From Pontibacter deserti (GTDB taxonomy: Bacteria > Bacteroidota > Bacteroidia > Cytophagales > Hymenobacteraceae): DNA of 64,000 nt. Location: positions 744,001 to 808,000 of the forward strand of contig NZ_JALPRS010000001.1 in assembly GCF_023630255.1 (NCBI RefSeq). The letters are read 5' to 3'. The notes under the pieces are model-generated. The model worked only from the letters and a program-made list of their open reading frames with translations. It was not told where the DNA came from and searched no databases. A program made the position numbers and the translations under genes. The first letter of the stretch is position 1, and each line of letters begins with the position of its first letter. Shown here in pieces: positions 16,186 to 25,060 of the stretch.

Positions 16186-18906
16186 ATGCAGCAAGCTAAT
16201 TCTGTCGGGGGGCAAATCCCGGCATCGGACTTTCAGGTAGTATTTAACAATTTGTTAGGCAATTACTTGTTGCTGCAACCCAACCCGCCCCTGTTTACCA
16301 TACTGGCCGTGAGTGACGAACAGCTGCGCATTACGGGCCATGAAAGGCACGAGGTAGTGGGCAAAAGTGTTTTTGAGGCATATCCTGTGAACCCGGAAAC
16401 TGACTCACCATCGGATCCTTCCAGCCTACGGGTTTCTCTTGAGAACGCGTTAAGCGACAAAGTGACCGATCAGTTGCCGGTGTTTCGTTATGATCTGGTA
16501 AATGAAACCGGCGAATTCGAAAAACGGTATTGGAAGGCAAGCAACAAGCCTGTTCTGGACGCGGAGGGCAATGTGCTGTATATTTTACATTCTCCAACTG
16601 AGATCACGGAGCAAGTAGTGGCAGAAAGAAAGGCCACTGCCATGCGGGAGATTGAAAAAAAGTACAGTCTGTTTATGCAGGCTCCGGTGGCGGTTTGCAT
16701 TGTAACCGGCCCTGAGCATATTGTAGAACTCGCAAATGAGGAAATACTCAGCATATTAGGCAGAACATCAGAGATCATCGGCAAACCTTTGTTTGAGTCC
16801 CTTCCTGAAACCGCATCGCAAGGCCTCCCGGAATTGATGGATCAGGTGCGTAACACAGGCCAGTCCTTTTATGCAACTGAGTATCCTGTTACACTCATAA
16901 AAGATGGGGAAGAAGTTCTTTGCTACTACAACTTGGTATTACAGCCTTATTATGCAAACGCAGGCGACACGGTAGCTGCCGGTGTGTTCAGCGTGACGCA
17001 TGACGTAACGGAGCAGGTGCTGGCACGCCGAAAGGTTGAGGAAAGCGAGCAGCAGTTGCGGTCTTTTATAGAAAGCTCGCACCACCCCATTGGCGTATAC
17101 TTTGGCAGCGAAATGCGGATACAGTTTGCCAACCAGGCGCTCAAAGATGGCCTGGGCAAAGGCAACGACATTGTGGGCAAGCTGTACAAAGACGTGCTGC
17201 CTGAGTTGGAGAACCAGCAGGTGTTCGAGCAGCTCGCAACAGTTTATAAAACAGGTGTACCTTTCCAGGCCAAAAATCATAAACTTGATTTGGTAGTCGG
17301 TGGAGAGCTGCGGGCACATTATTTCGATTTTAGCTTTACGCCCCTTTTTAATACAGCAGGAGAGGTGTACGGTGTCATTAACACAGGAGCCGATGTTACA
17401 GAGCTGAACCTGGCGCAAAAGCGCTTAGAGGAAAGTGAGGCGCACTTCCGGAACATGATAAAACAGGCACCTGTCGCGATAGCCTTTACGTGGGGCAGCG
17501 AGATGGTAGTTGAGAACGTGAATGCGCCCATGCTGCACATCATGGGCAGAGAATCCGCAGACGAAGTGAACGGCAAAAAGCTGGTAGATGCGTTGCCAGA
17601 GGTGAAAGACCAACCCGTGCTGGAGGTGGTACGCCAGGTGCTGCATACCGGAAAAGCGATCTCGGCAAACGAACAGCTGGTGCATCTGCTGAAAAACGGC
17701 AAAGTGGAACCGCATTATTTAAACCTGTCTTATACCCCGCTCATGGAGGAAGGTGAAGTAAGCGGTGTGATTCATGTGGCGCAGGATGTAACAGAGCAGG
17801 TGCAGGCTAGAAAGAAAATCGAACAGAGTGCCCGCGACCTGATGAACCTGGCCGACGCCATGCCACAGATTGTATGGATGGCCAAACCGGATGGAACTGT
17901 TACTTACTACAACAAACGTGTATCTGAGTTTTCGGGGGCCAGACAGCAGCCTGACGGCAGTTGGCATTGGGAAAGCATGTTAATTGAAGAAGACGAGCAA
18001 CGGACAATAGACGCCTGGAATGAGGCGGTGCAGACGGTTACACCCTATGAAATTGAGCATAGGCTGCGGATGTCTGATGGCAGCTACCGCTGGCACCTGA
18101 GTCGTGCACTACCGCAGTTCGACAGCAACGGCTGGGTGACCGGCTGGTTCGGAACGGCTACCGATGTGCATGAACGGAAAGAGCAGCAGGAGGCATTGGA
18201 AGAGAAGAACAGGCACCTGGTGAGCATCAACAACGATCTGGACAATTTCATCTATACTGCCTCCCACGACCTGAAAGCGCCTATCCTCAACATTGAGGGC
18301 CTCCTGGCCTTCTTATTTGACGAACACACTGCTGTAGATCTCAGGAGCACTGAAACACAGGATATCCTGCAAAGGATGAAGAGCTCCGTAGAGCGCTTCA
18401 AGAAAACCATCGACAGTCTGACTGAAGTGGCCAAGCTGCAGCAGGAAAACGTGTTCAATGCCGAGCAGGTACATGTAGCGGAGGTAATCGAAGAGGTGAT
18501 GCTGGACCTGGCGCACTTGTTAAAATCTTCTGAGGCTGTGGTGGACGTTCATGTGGCGCCTGAAACGGCTCTCCGCTTCTCGAGCAAGAATATGCGGAGT
18601 ATAGTTTACAACCTGCTCTCTAACGCCATCAAATACCGCGCTTCCAACCGGACTCCGCACGTTCAGATCAGTTGCCAGCTGGTGGGTAAATACCATGTCC
18701 TGACCTTCGCCGATAACGGACTTGGCATGACACCAAGCCAGCGGGAAGGCCTTTTTACCATGTTTAAGCGTTTTCATGACCATGTGGAAGGCACTGGCAT
18801 CGGGCTTTATATGGTGAAGAAGGTAGTGGAGAACGCAGACGGGAAGATAGAAGTGGAAAGTAAGGTAAATGTGGGCACGACCTTCCGGATTTACTTACCA
18901 GTATAG
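16186..18906 (+). CDS. Large multi-PAS sensor histidine kinase
   Basis: I start this at the ATG at 16186 (MQQANSVGGQIPASDF) rather than the GTG at 16153, giving 906 residues. It has no transmembrane helix. The order is a PAS-like domain (about 15-140, LFTILAVSDEQLRITGHERHEVVGKSVF), three more PAS domains (about 160-285, 295-415, 425-545), a PAS/PAC domain with WHWESMLIEEDE and RLRMSDGSYRWHLSR (550-665), then a coiled coil, ASHDLKAPILNIEG (His694) and the HATPase ending GTGIGLYMVKKVVENADG. The first PAS is the same subtype as the second PAS of the sensor at the window end. No partner regulator is adjacent. It is probably a cytosolic redox or small-molecule sensor. Confidence 0.9.
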   Translation: MQQANSVGGQIPASDFQVVFNNLLGNYLLLQPNPPLFTILAVSDEQLRITGHERHEVVGKSVFEAYPVNPETDSPSDPSSLRVSLENALSDKVTDQLPVFRYDLVNETGEFEKRYWKASNKPVLDAEGNVLYILHSPTEITEQVVAERKATAMREIEKKYSLFMQAPVAVCIVTGPEHIVELANEEILSILGRTSEIIGKPLFESLPETASQGLPELMDQVRNTGQSFYATEYPVTLIKDGEEVLCYYNLVLQPYYANAGDTVAAGVFSVTHDVTEQVLARRKVEESEQQLRSFIESSHHPIGVYFGSEMRIQFANQALKDGLGKGNDIVGKLYKDVLPELENQQVFEQLATVYKTGVPFQAKNHKLDLVVGGELRAHYFDFSFTPLFNTAGEVYGVINTGADVTELNLAQKRLEESEAHFRNMIKQAPVAIAFTWGSEMVVENVNAPMLHIMGRESADEVNGKKLVDALPEVKDQPVLEVVRQVLHTGKAISANEQLVHLLKNGKVEPHYLNLSYTPLMEEGEVSGVIHVAQDVTEQVQARKKIEQSARDLMNLADAMPQIVWMAKPDGTVTYYNKRVSEFSGARQQPDGSWHWESMLIEEDEQRTIDAWNEAVQTVTPYEIEHRLRMSDGSYRWHLSRALPQFDSNGWVTGWFGTATDVHERKEQQEALEEKNRHLVSINNDLDNFIYTASHDLKAPILNIEGLLAFLFDEHTAVDLRSTETQDILQRMKSSVERFKKTIDSLTEVAKLQQENVFNAEQVHVAEVIEEVMLDLAHLLKSSEAVVDVHVAPETALRFSSKNMRSIVYNLLSNAIKYRASNRTPHVQISCQLVGKYHVLTFADNGLGMTPSQREGLFTMFKRFHDHVEGTGIGLYMVKKVVENADGKIEVESKVNVGTTFRIYLPV

Positions 18907-18961
18907 GCTGATGTGGTCCTGAACGGCATCGTTGCTTACTACCGCTATTTCGACGCCTTAT

Positions 18962-18992
18962 CCCCGCTGGCGCGAGCTTGCAGCTCGTGCCT
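18962..18992 (-). repeat. REP at the 3' end of the RAYT pseudogene
   Basis: CCCCGCTGGCGCGAGCTTGC is followed by AGCTCGTGCC. The core CGAGCTTGCAGCTCG is a near-perfect palindrome. It is inverted relative to the right arm of 19611-19706, so the transposase remnant is bracketed by inverted REPs. Confidence 0.85.
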
Positions 18993-18999
18993 CCACTAG

Positions 19000-19538
19000 T
19001 CAGGCAATATCGATCTCCAGCAAACCCTTTCCGCCACTAAAATCTACCGCGCTGCTATACTTCCAATGCTCCGGCTCCGACACAAAGCCTGCTTCCACGG
19101 GGTTATTGTGGATGTATTCGATTTTCTGGTCTATCACAGCAGCGCTCCACAGCTCGATAGGTTTGTTGTGCTGCTGCCAGAACTGACGGTGTTTCACGTT
19201 GCTGTTTTTCAGGCCGGCCCGATCCATTAGCCAGAGCATCCATTCTTTCCGGCTTTCCTGGTTGTGCTCGGCAATGGCTTTTTATAGTTGTTTGGAAGTA
19301 TACGTTTTCAGCTCCTTCAGCAGCATGCTGGGGTGGTTGTCTCGGAAGAAGAGATGCACGTGGCTGGGCATGATGCACCAGGCATAGATCTCCATACCTT
19401 TGTTTTTGCGGCTTAGTCCAGGCTTTCGGTAAGCAGGGCAAAGTACTCCTCCCGCGTAAACACGTCTATCCAGTACACCACCGCAAAGCTTACAAAGTAT
19501 AGCCCCTCCTTGTGATGAAATTTATACTTCCGGCTCAT
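19000..19538 (-). pseudogene. REP-associated tyrosine transposase (RAYT), broken
   Basis: Reading leftward from an ATG at 19538, the frame gives MSRKYKFHHKEGLYFVSFAV... up to a stop at 19413-19415. Losing one base there (TAC to TA before AGCCGC) explains the break, because the next frame continues as SRKNKGMEIYAWCIMPSHVHLFF. A second lesion, a TAA at 19282-19284, follows TYTSKQL. The frame then resumes to the TGA at 19000. The His-Val-His pair of the HUH nuclease and the catalytic tyrosine in EYIHNNPVEAGFV are both present, as is the C-terminal HWKYSSA. It was a full-length Y1-type RAYT and is now inactive because of two lesions. Confidence 0.88.
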
Positions 19539-19610
19539 GTTCCTGCTTATACTTATAACAGATACGTCCGGGTTATGGGTTAGGAAAGTATGACGCTAGT
19601 GAGAACTAAT

Positions 19611-19706
19611 GCTAGTGCGAGCTTGTAGCTCGTACTGCTAATTGTGTTGAAGGTATAGCTTTGTGGAAAAGAAAAGGCACGAGCTGCAAGCTCGCGCCAG
19701 CGGGGG
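19611..19706. repeat. REP pair (BIME) upstream of the RAYT pseudogene
   Basis: The left palindrome is GTGCGAGCTTGTAGCTCGTAC, the spacer contains AAGGTATAGCTTTGTGGAAA, and the right palindrome is GGCACGAGCTGCAAGCTCGC followed by GCCAGCGGGGG. It is the best preserved member of its family in the window and marks the left edge of the AT-rich island. Confidence 0.88.
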
Positions 19707-19845
19707 TATAGATAGCTTATTATCTATTCTTGTAGAAGATGTATCTGTGTGAAAATGAAAAGGCGCGAGAAACTATCTCGCGCCAATAATAATATGTATG
19801 CTTGGACTAAAATCTGCAATAAAAGCTATACTTAAAGTTTAAGGA

Positions 19846-20133
19846 CTATGCTTCTTCTAGAGCATTTTGAATACCAATTTTTATAATAGTTTTAACATCA
19901 TTAGTAGCATTTTTCAGCATAACTCTATGGAAAAAGTCGGATGATCCAAGATCAATATATAATTTACCAAATATCTGTTTTGCGCAGAATGTAGCCATTG
20001 ATTTTATCCCATCTAAATCTACTGAAACTTCTTTGTTTTTAATAAGTTCATGTTTGATTATAGAGTAGATCTCATCCCCTGTCTCTCTATCACTTATAAT
20101 AGGTCTGTACCTATCAAGTTTTACAGTTTTCAT
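19846..20133 (-). CDS. DUF4325 (STAS-like) protein
   Basis: I start this at the ATG at 20133, whose ATGA overlaps the stop codon of the ATPase gene; a TTG two codons earlier is less likely. The 95-residue product (MKTVKLDRYRPIISDRETGD...) has the DUF4325 pattern: a short strand, a helix (EIYSIIKHELIKN), the VSVDLDGIKSMATFCAKQIFGKLY core and a final helix. This family resembles STAS domains, which bind GHKL-type kinases or anti-sigma factors in partner-switching. Overlap with the ATPase gene implies fixed stoichiometry. The low GC fits an imported operon. The target of the switch, if there is one, is unknown. Confidence 0.8.
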   Translation of the reverse strand: MKTVKLDRYRPIISDRETGDEIYSIIKHELIKNKEVSVDLDGIKSMATFCAKQIFGKLYIDLGSSDFFHRVMLKNATNDVKTIIKIGIQNALEEA

Positions 20134-21131
20134 ACCCAATTGATCTTTAAATTATAATTATCTTCCTTTGCTAAAATATCTGTAAGTCCAACAGGATTGT
20201 GAAGTGGCAAAGAAATATATACGATACTTCCTTGCCAATATCCGCATTTACCTGCATTAATTTTTCCTGCATCATTGAAATAATAACCCCCTTGCGAATA
20301 AATATGCATACGCCCACCACTTTCAGTAACTATTTGATCTAAAATCCATAGCCCAAATCCCATGTGATTTGTTCTTTTTTTAGATGTTACTCCTTTTTTA
20401 ACAGCTTCTTTTAATATTGCCTCAGGTTTAGAAATGGTATCATTTAAGACTGTTTTTAATGTGTCAATTATCCCATTCCCAGAATCAGCACAAGCAATTT
20501 CTATATGTTGTTTATTACCATTTGCAACAATTATTGAATGGGAATCTTCAACAGCGTGTTCCCAAAAGTTCAAAAGTACTTCTGAAAATACTAATAGAAC
20601 CATATCTATAATCTTTTCATCATACTCATAATACTTTTGTAACTCAGGTAGATACTCTTTATTTAATTTGTCTTTACTGTACTTATCATTCCTTAACAAG
20701 GCTTGCGGTGCAATAATAAAATTTTCACCAATGTATATTTTAAGTTTTTTGTATTCTTTTACCTTTTCACTTATTCCTTCTTCATTACTTTTTATCTCCT
20801 TTTCATCTTCATCTCTTCCTTTAATAAATGCTTTGATAAGATTAGCAAATCCAAACTTTTCAAATTCTTTATCCATAGTTTCATTTATGGAAATTCTTGG
20901 ATTCATAAAGCAAGATGATTTAGAAGTATACTCTATGAATTTATAGATAATCAGTACTCCTAACATCGATGCAGACTTAATGTTAGCCAAATTAAGTCTA
21001 AACCCCTTAGCGTTTTTGCCTGAAAGTGTAAAAACTTTATCTATATCATCTATAAATGTTTTAACAGAACTTACAGTAAAATATTTTGGTGGTGTTATTT
21101 TTTTATTGAATGAATATGTGGATGTAGTCAT
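20130..21131 (-). CDS. STAS-like domain fused to GHKL ATPase
   Basis: The 333-residue protein has a STAS-like N-terminal part (about 20-110: KVFTLSGKNAKGFRLNLANI, ASMLGVLIIYKFIE, FEKFGFANLIKAF), a charged linker and a C-terminal GHKL ATPase domain. The N box reads EVLLNFWEHAV, the G1 box ACADSGNGI and the G2 box HMGFGLWILDQIVTESGG. No phosphoacceptor histidine domain is present, so it is more like an RsbW/RsbT-type serine kinase, or a GHKL switch ATPase, than a two-component kinase. It overlaps the upstream membrane gene by 29 bases and the downstream DUF4325 gene by four. AT-rich codon use contrasts sharply with both flanks. Confidence 0.8.
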   Translation of the reverse strand: MTTSTYSFNKKITPPKYFTVSSVKTFIDDIDKVFTLSGKNAKGFRLNLANIKSASMLGVLIIYKFIEYTSKSSCFMNPRISINETMDKEFEKFGFANLIKAFIKGRDEDEKEIKSNEEGISEKVKEYKKLKIYIGENFIIAPQALLRNDKYSKDKLNKEYLPELQKYYEYDEKIIDMVLLVFSEVLLNFWEHAVEDSHSIIVANGNKQHIEIACADSGNGIIDTLKTVLNDTISKPEAILKEAVKKGVTSKKRTNHMGFGLWILDQIVTESGGRMHIYSQGGYYFNDAGKINAGKCGYWQGSIVYISLPLHNPVGLTDILAKEDNYNLKINWV

Positions 21132-21567
21132 CTAATAATTTAGCTTCCGTTTCATATTTTTTATTTTTAGGTGAAGATACAATTGATTTGTAGTAATCTA
21201 GAAGTTCATGTGTGATTCTTAATATTGGTTTTTCAATGAATATTTTATGAGATCTACTATAAGTGTCTACTTCTTGTATTTTTTCAAGTAAAAGGTCTTT
21301 ATCATGGATATCTATAAGTGATAATCCATCTAAACTTTTAAATAAGGCCTCTTGAGTTTCAATTCGTCTAGAATTTATTGTGTTAACTTTATTTATTCTA
21401 ATATCTTTTGTTTCTTTTAAGTCAGCTTTTAAATTTTCTAATTGCTTTTGATACTCATTTTTAACAGTTTCTATCTGGTTATCGAACCAAATTTTCAAAA
21501 CTACTCCAAGTAAAGCTAAAGAACTTGTTATAGCTCCTGTCATAAGAGCAAAAAGGAATTTATCCAT
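21103..21567 (-). CDS. Membrane-anchored coiled-coil protein of AT-rich operon
   Basis: The 154-residue protein has one N-terminal transmembrane segment (FALMTGAITSSLALLGVVLKIWF) followed by a long helical, Lys/Glu-rich region (NEYQKQLENLKADLKETK) likely to form a coiled coil, and a helical tail. I recognise no family. As first gene of the operon it may tether or sense at the membrane for the STAS/GHKL pair. Many defence operons pair a single-helix membrane protein with a regulatory ATPase, but that is only an analogy here. Confidence 0.7.
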   Translation of the reverse strand: MDKFLFALMTGAITSSLALLGVVLKIWFDNQIETVKNEYQKQLENLKADLKETKDIRINKVNTINSRRIETQEALFKSLDGLSLIDIHDKDLLLEKIQEVDTYSRSHKIFIEKPILRITHELLDYYKSIVSSPKNKKYETEAKLLDDYIHIFIQ

Positions 21568-21927
21568 TATATTTTACGGTTTCAATTATAAGGGAACTAA
21601 ATATTAAAACGAATATATGTAAATACTTAAAATAAATTGAAAAGTGTTTTGAACATAATGGCATTCTAATGAATGCTAGATAAAATATATGGCCTCTAAT
21701 CTTAATTAAGTTATTACAACTCATACCAAAGACATTAATTTAAAAACCATTAAATACTCTAGATTAAATAATTAGTAACAACTCTATTTAGAGAAATACA
21801 TTAATTTAAAATCTCCTAAATAAATAGTTGTAGAATTTATCATTAATTGGTTTTAGTTCTATTCCTATAGCTATAAGCAAGTACAGAAATATAACTTACT
21901 TGCATTGTTTTTTAAAGATAACTTCCC
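21568..21927. other. AT-rich intergenic right edge of island
   Basis: About 360 bp of very AT-rich DNA holds no open frame. A block ACATTAATTTAAAA occurs twice (near 21730 and 21799), a minor direct repeat. The promoter of the three-gene operon should lie in its first 150 bases. GC content rises abruptly at the HrpB start, consistent with an insertion boundary here. Confidence 0.55.
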
Positions 21928-24375
21928 TTGCCCTTCAACCCATTTACCATAGACTTACCCGTTCGGGAAATTATACCTGCTGTTAGGGAGCACCTGGCGG
22001 CGCAGAACACGCTGATCGTAAACGCACCTCCCGGAGCCGGTAAAAGCACCTTGCTGCCGCTGGCTTTGCTGGACGAGGCCTGGCTTGAGGGCCGGAAGAT
22101 CGTAATGCTGGAGCCCCGGCGCCTGGCGGCCAAAACCATTGCCGAGCGCCTGGCGCAGCTGCTGGGCGAGGAGGTAGGCCAGACCGTCGGTTACCGCATC
22201 CGTTTCGAGAACCGCACCTCAGCTGCTACCCGCATCGAGGTCGTAACCGAAGGCATCCTCACCCGCATGATCCACAGCGACCGCTCGCTGACGGGTATCG
22301 GCATCGTGATCTTCGATGAGTTTCATGAGCGCAGCATTCATGCCGATGTAGCCATGGCCCTGAGCCGGGAAGCGCAGCACACGCTTCGGCCGGACCTGCG
22401 CATCATGGTGATGTCGGCCACCCTGGACATGCCCCAGCTCACGAGCCTGCTCAAGGCCCCGGTGGCGCAAAGCATGGGGCGGCAATACCCCATCAACACC
22501 ATTTATACCGGCGACGCCGACGACCGCATGCTGCCCGAAATGACGGCCAAAGTCGTGCAGCAGGCCGCTAAGGAGCAGGAAGGCGATATCCTTGTGTTCC
22601 TGCCCGGTGAAAACGACATCCGGAAAGTAGAGATTATACTTCGCAAACAGCTGCGCGATGTGCAGATACACCCGCTGTTTGGTATGCTGCCCTTCGGCAA
22701 GCAGTACGCCGCCATCATGCCCGACCGCCAGGGCAGGCGCAAAGTCGTGCTGGCCACCAGTATAGCCGAGACCAGCTTAACCATAGAAGGCATTTCGGTG
22801 GTGGTGGATACGGGCTTCGGCAAAACCTCCCGCTTCGATCCGAAGTCTGGTTTGTCGCGCCTCGAAACGGTTCGCATCTCCAAAGACGCCGCCGACCAGC
22901 GTGCCGGTCGCGCCGGTCGCCTGGGCCCCGGCACTGCCTACCGCATGTGGAGCAAAACCACGCAAGAGCGCATGGCCCCGCACCGCACCCCTGAGATCAT
23001 GGAAGCCGACCTGTCGAACCTGGTGCTGGACATGGCGCAATGGGGCGTTACCGATATCCGGGGTCTTACCTGGCTGAACCCGCCGCCACGCGCTGCCCTG
23101 GCTTCGGCCACCGACATGCTGCACCAGCTGCAGGCGCTGGAGCATGGCCGCATTACCGAGCACGGCAAGCGCATGCACACGCTGCCCTGCCACCCGCGCA
23201 TTGCGCACATGCTGCTCAAAGCCGAAGAAACAGACCAGGTACCGCTGGCCTCCGATATTGCCGCCGTACTGGAAGAGCGCGACCCGCTGGACCGCAACGC
23301 CGGCATCGACATTAATTTAAGAGTGGAAGCTCTTCGCAGGTATAGAAAAGAGCAGGGGCAAGGCAAGCGTTTTGGCAAGATCGAGAAGATAGCCCGCTCG
23401 TACCGCCAGCTGTTTGAGGTGGAGCCAGATAACGGCACCTTCGACGAGTACGAAACCGGTGTGCTACTGGCGCATTGCTACCCCGAGCGCATTGCCTACG
23501 CCCGCCCCGGCAACAACGCACAGTTCCAGCTGGCCAGTGGGCAGTATGCCTCTGCCGGTCACCGCGACGACCTGGCGCACGAGCCCTGGCTATCTGTAGC
23601 GCACATGCACGCCGGCACCGGCGACAACCCGGGCCGTATTTTCCTGGCATCGCCGCTTAACCCGAAAGATCTTGCTCCGCTCGTAAAGCAGCAGGAAGTA
23701 TACCACTGGGACGTGAACGACGGCGAATTCACCGCTTCACTGGATACCCGCATTGGAAGTATAGTTCTGCAAAGCAAGCCGCTGCCACCTCCCGACGAGA
23801 AGCACCGTGTACCGGCTATGTTGGAGGCTATCAAAGCAGAAGGTGAGCACCTGCTGGACTTCAACCACGAACTCACCCAATGGCAAAACCGCGTGATGAG
23901 CCTCCGCAAATGGCGCCCCTCCGAGTTCTGGCCCGACGTGAGCACCAGCACCCTGCTCATGACCAACTGGGACTGGCTAAAGCCCTACCTCTACGACATT
24001 GAGCACCCCGACGAGCTGATGGAACTGGAGCTGTTGCCGATACTGGAGAAGTTTTTAGATGATGAACAGAGGGCAAGGCTGGACGTGCTGGCCCCACCAA
24101 CTATAGCTTTGCCGGATGGCTCAACTATAGAACTGGAGTATAAACCGGATGGCGCACAGCCGAAGCTGGAGATCAGATTGGAGGACGTGCTGGGCTGGGA
24201 GGAGAGCCCGAAAGTAGACGAAGGCGAGATGACGGTAGAGCTGGCATTGCTGACACCTGATCTGAAAGCTATTACTACTGTTTCTGATCTGGGTAGTTTC
24301 TGGAAGGGGAATTATAGAGTAATCAAACGGCAGCTGGAGGTGGTATTTCCGGAGGTGAGGTGGGAGAGAGATTAG
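21928..24375 (+). CDS. hrpB: ATP-dependent helicase HrpB
   Basis: The 815-residue protein uses a TTG start (MPFNPFTIDLPVREIIPAV), as there is no closer ATG and HrpB proteins begin this way. DEAH-type helicase motifs are present in order: APPGAGKST (33-41), DEFHER near 130, MSATLD near 170, TSIAETSLTIEG and QRAGRAGR near 330. The long C-terminal region typical of HrpB (EFWPDVSTSTLLMTNWDWLKPYL) follows. It is a DExH RNA/DNA helicase family member of poorly known role. It is GC-rich compared with the island to its left and carries several AACTATAG/AAGTATAG motifs in frame. Confidence 0.92.
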   Translation: MPFNPFTIDLPVREIIPAVREHLAAQNTLIVNAPPGAGKSTLLPLALLDEAWLEGRKIVMLEPRRLAAKTIAERLAQLLGEEVGQTVGYRIRFENRTSAATRIEVVTEGILTRMIHSDRSLTGIGIVIFDEFHERSIHADVAMALSREAQHTLRPDLRIMVMSATLDMPQLTSLLKAPVAQSMGRQYPINTIYTGDADDRMLPEMTAKVVQQAAKEQEGDILVFLPGENDIRKVEIILRKQLRDVQIHPLFGMLPFGKQYAAIMPDRQGRRKVVLATSIAETSLTIEGISVVVDTGFGKTSRFDPKSGLSRLETVRISKDAADQRAGRAGRLGPGTAYRMWSKTTQERMAPHRTPEIMEADLSNLVLDMAQWGVTDIRGLTWLNPPPRAALASATDMLHQLQALEHGRITEHGKRMHTLPCHPRIAHMLLKAEETDQVPLASDIAAVLEERDPLDRNAGIDINLRVEALRRYRKEQGQGKRFGKIEKIARSYRQLFEVEPDNGTFDEYETGVLLAHCYPERIAYARPGNNAQFQLASGQYASAGHRDDLAHEPWLSVAHMHAGTGDNPGRIFLASPLNPKDLAPLVKQQEVYHWDVNDGEFTASLDTRIGSIVLQSKPLPPPDEKHRVPAMLEAIKAEGEHLLDFNHELTQWQNRVMSLRKWRPSEFWPDVSTSTLLMTNWDWLKPYLYDIEHPDELMELELLPILEKFLDDEQRARLDVLAPPTIALPDGSTIELEYKPDGAQPKLEIRLEDVLGWEESPKVDEGEMTVELALLTPDLKAITTVSDLGSFWKGNYRVIKRQLEVVFPEVRWERD

Positions 24376-24450
24376 TTTAGGAGTTTGTGAGTTAGAGAGT
24401 TTAGGAAGTTATTTCAGACCCTTAATGTCTGGCTGATTGTTTTATAGTTG

Positions 24451-24500
24451 CTGTGGTCCAACCACCCCTGCCCCTCCTTATCCAAGGAGGGGAGCACTTT
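24451..24500 (+). repeat. Hairpin repeat family A, left copy of DUF559 element 4
   Basis: GGTCCAACCACCCCTGCCCC is followed by TCCTTATCCAAGGAGGGGAG. The hairpin CCCCTCCTT/AAGGAGGGG is perfect here, which supports the folding proposed for the whole family. An inverted partner lies at 25061-25140. Confidence 0.85.
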
Positions 24501-24632
24501 CCTTGCTAGTTCAAAAGTAGTGACAATGTAGCTGCTGTATTATTATTTATTTGTTACTACAGGCTTCTATTGTTGAAGGTATATTCTGCACAACCAGATT
24601 TATTTATTCAGCTTTGTAGCTTTGACATATAC

Positions 24633-24986
24633 TTACCTGTTGAAGCAATTGCTTATTTCCCGAAGTATGGCGTTTAGGTTTTCGAATACTTCTTTGTTTT
24701 CGAAGCGTAGCACCCGGATATTAAGATTTCTCAGGTATTGGTCACGTTCTTGGTCGGCTTGTTCAGCTGCGGCATGGTTATGTACTTGTCCGTCAAGTTC
24801 GATAGCTAATTGCTCAGAAGGGCAGTAGAAGTCAAGTATATAGTTTCCAACACTGTGCTGACGCCTGAACTTTTTTTCCATGAGATTACCACCCTTCAAA
24901 TGTTTCCACAATTCTGCTTCAGCAGGAGTTAAGCTGCCACGTAATGCTTGTTGGTTAGCTTTTAAGTATCTGCGGTTATGTAGCAT
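24633..24986 (-). CDS. DUF559 (Vsr-like PD-(D/E)XK) protein, copy 4
   Basis: This intact 117-residue relative of the broken gene at 8169-8522 reads LTPAEAELWKHLKGGNLMEK, FRRQHSVGNYILDFYC, LAIELDGQVHNH, then NIRVLRFENKEVFENLNAIL. The aspartate in LDFYC and the ELDG pair are the expected metal-binding residues, and the HNH-like HNHAAA stretch is conserved between the two copies. It belongs to a different subfamily from copies 2 and 3, yet it is also enclosed by inverted family A hairpins. The upstream repeat ends 75 bp before the start codon, close to the distance seen for copy 1. Confidence 0.85.
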   Translation of the reverse strand: MLHNRRYLKANQQALRGSLTPAEAELWKHLKGGNLMEKKFRRQHSVGNYILDFYCPSEQLAIELDGQVHNHAAAEQADQERDQYLRNLNIRVLRFENKEVFENLNAILREISNCFNR

Positions 24987-25060
24987 TACATAATTACCTA
25001 GAATGGGTATAAGTGTAAAAAGTCTATTAAACGAGAGAAATTAAAGGAAGTAATGGCAGT

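Noticed and set aside
19103-19441. 112-codon minus-strand frame at the RAYT locus
   Set aside because: It is the wrong frame; the RAYT motifs (SHVHLFF, NPVEAGFV) lie in the other frames once one frameshift is allowed.
22219-23966. Several long antisense frames under HrpB
   Set aside because: GC-rich coding DNA leaves few stops on the other strand; none has a recognisable domain.
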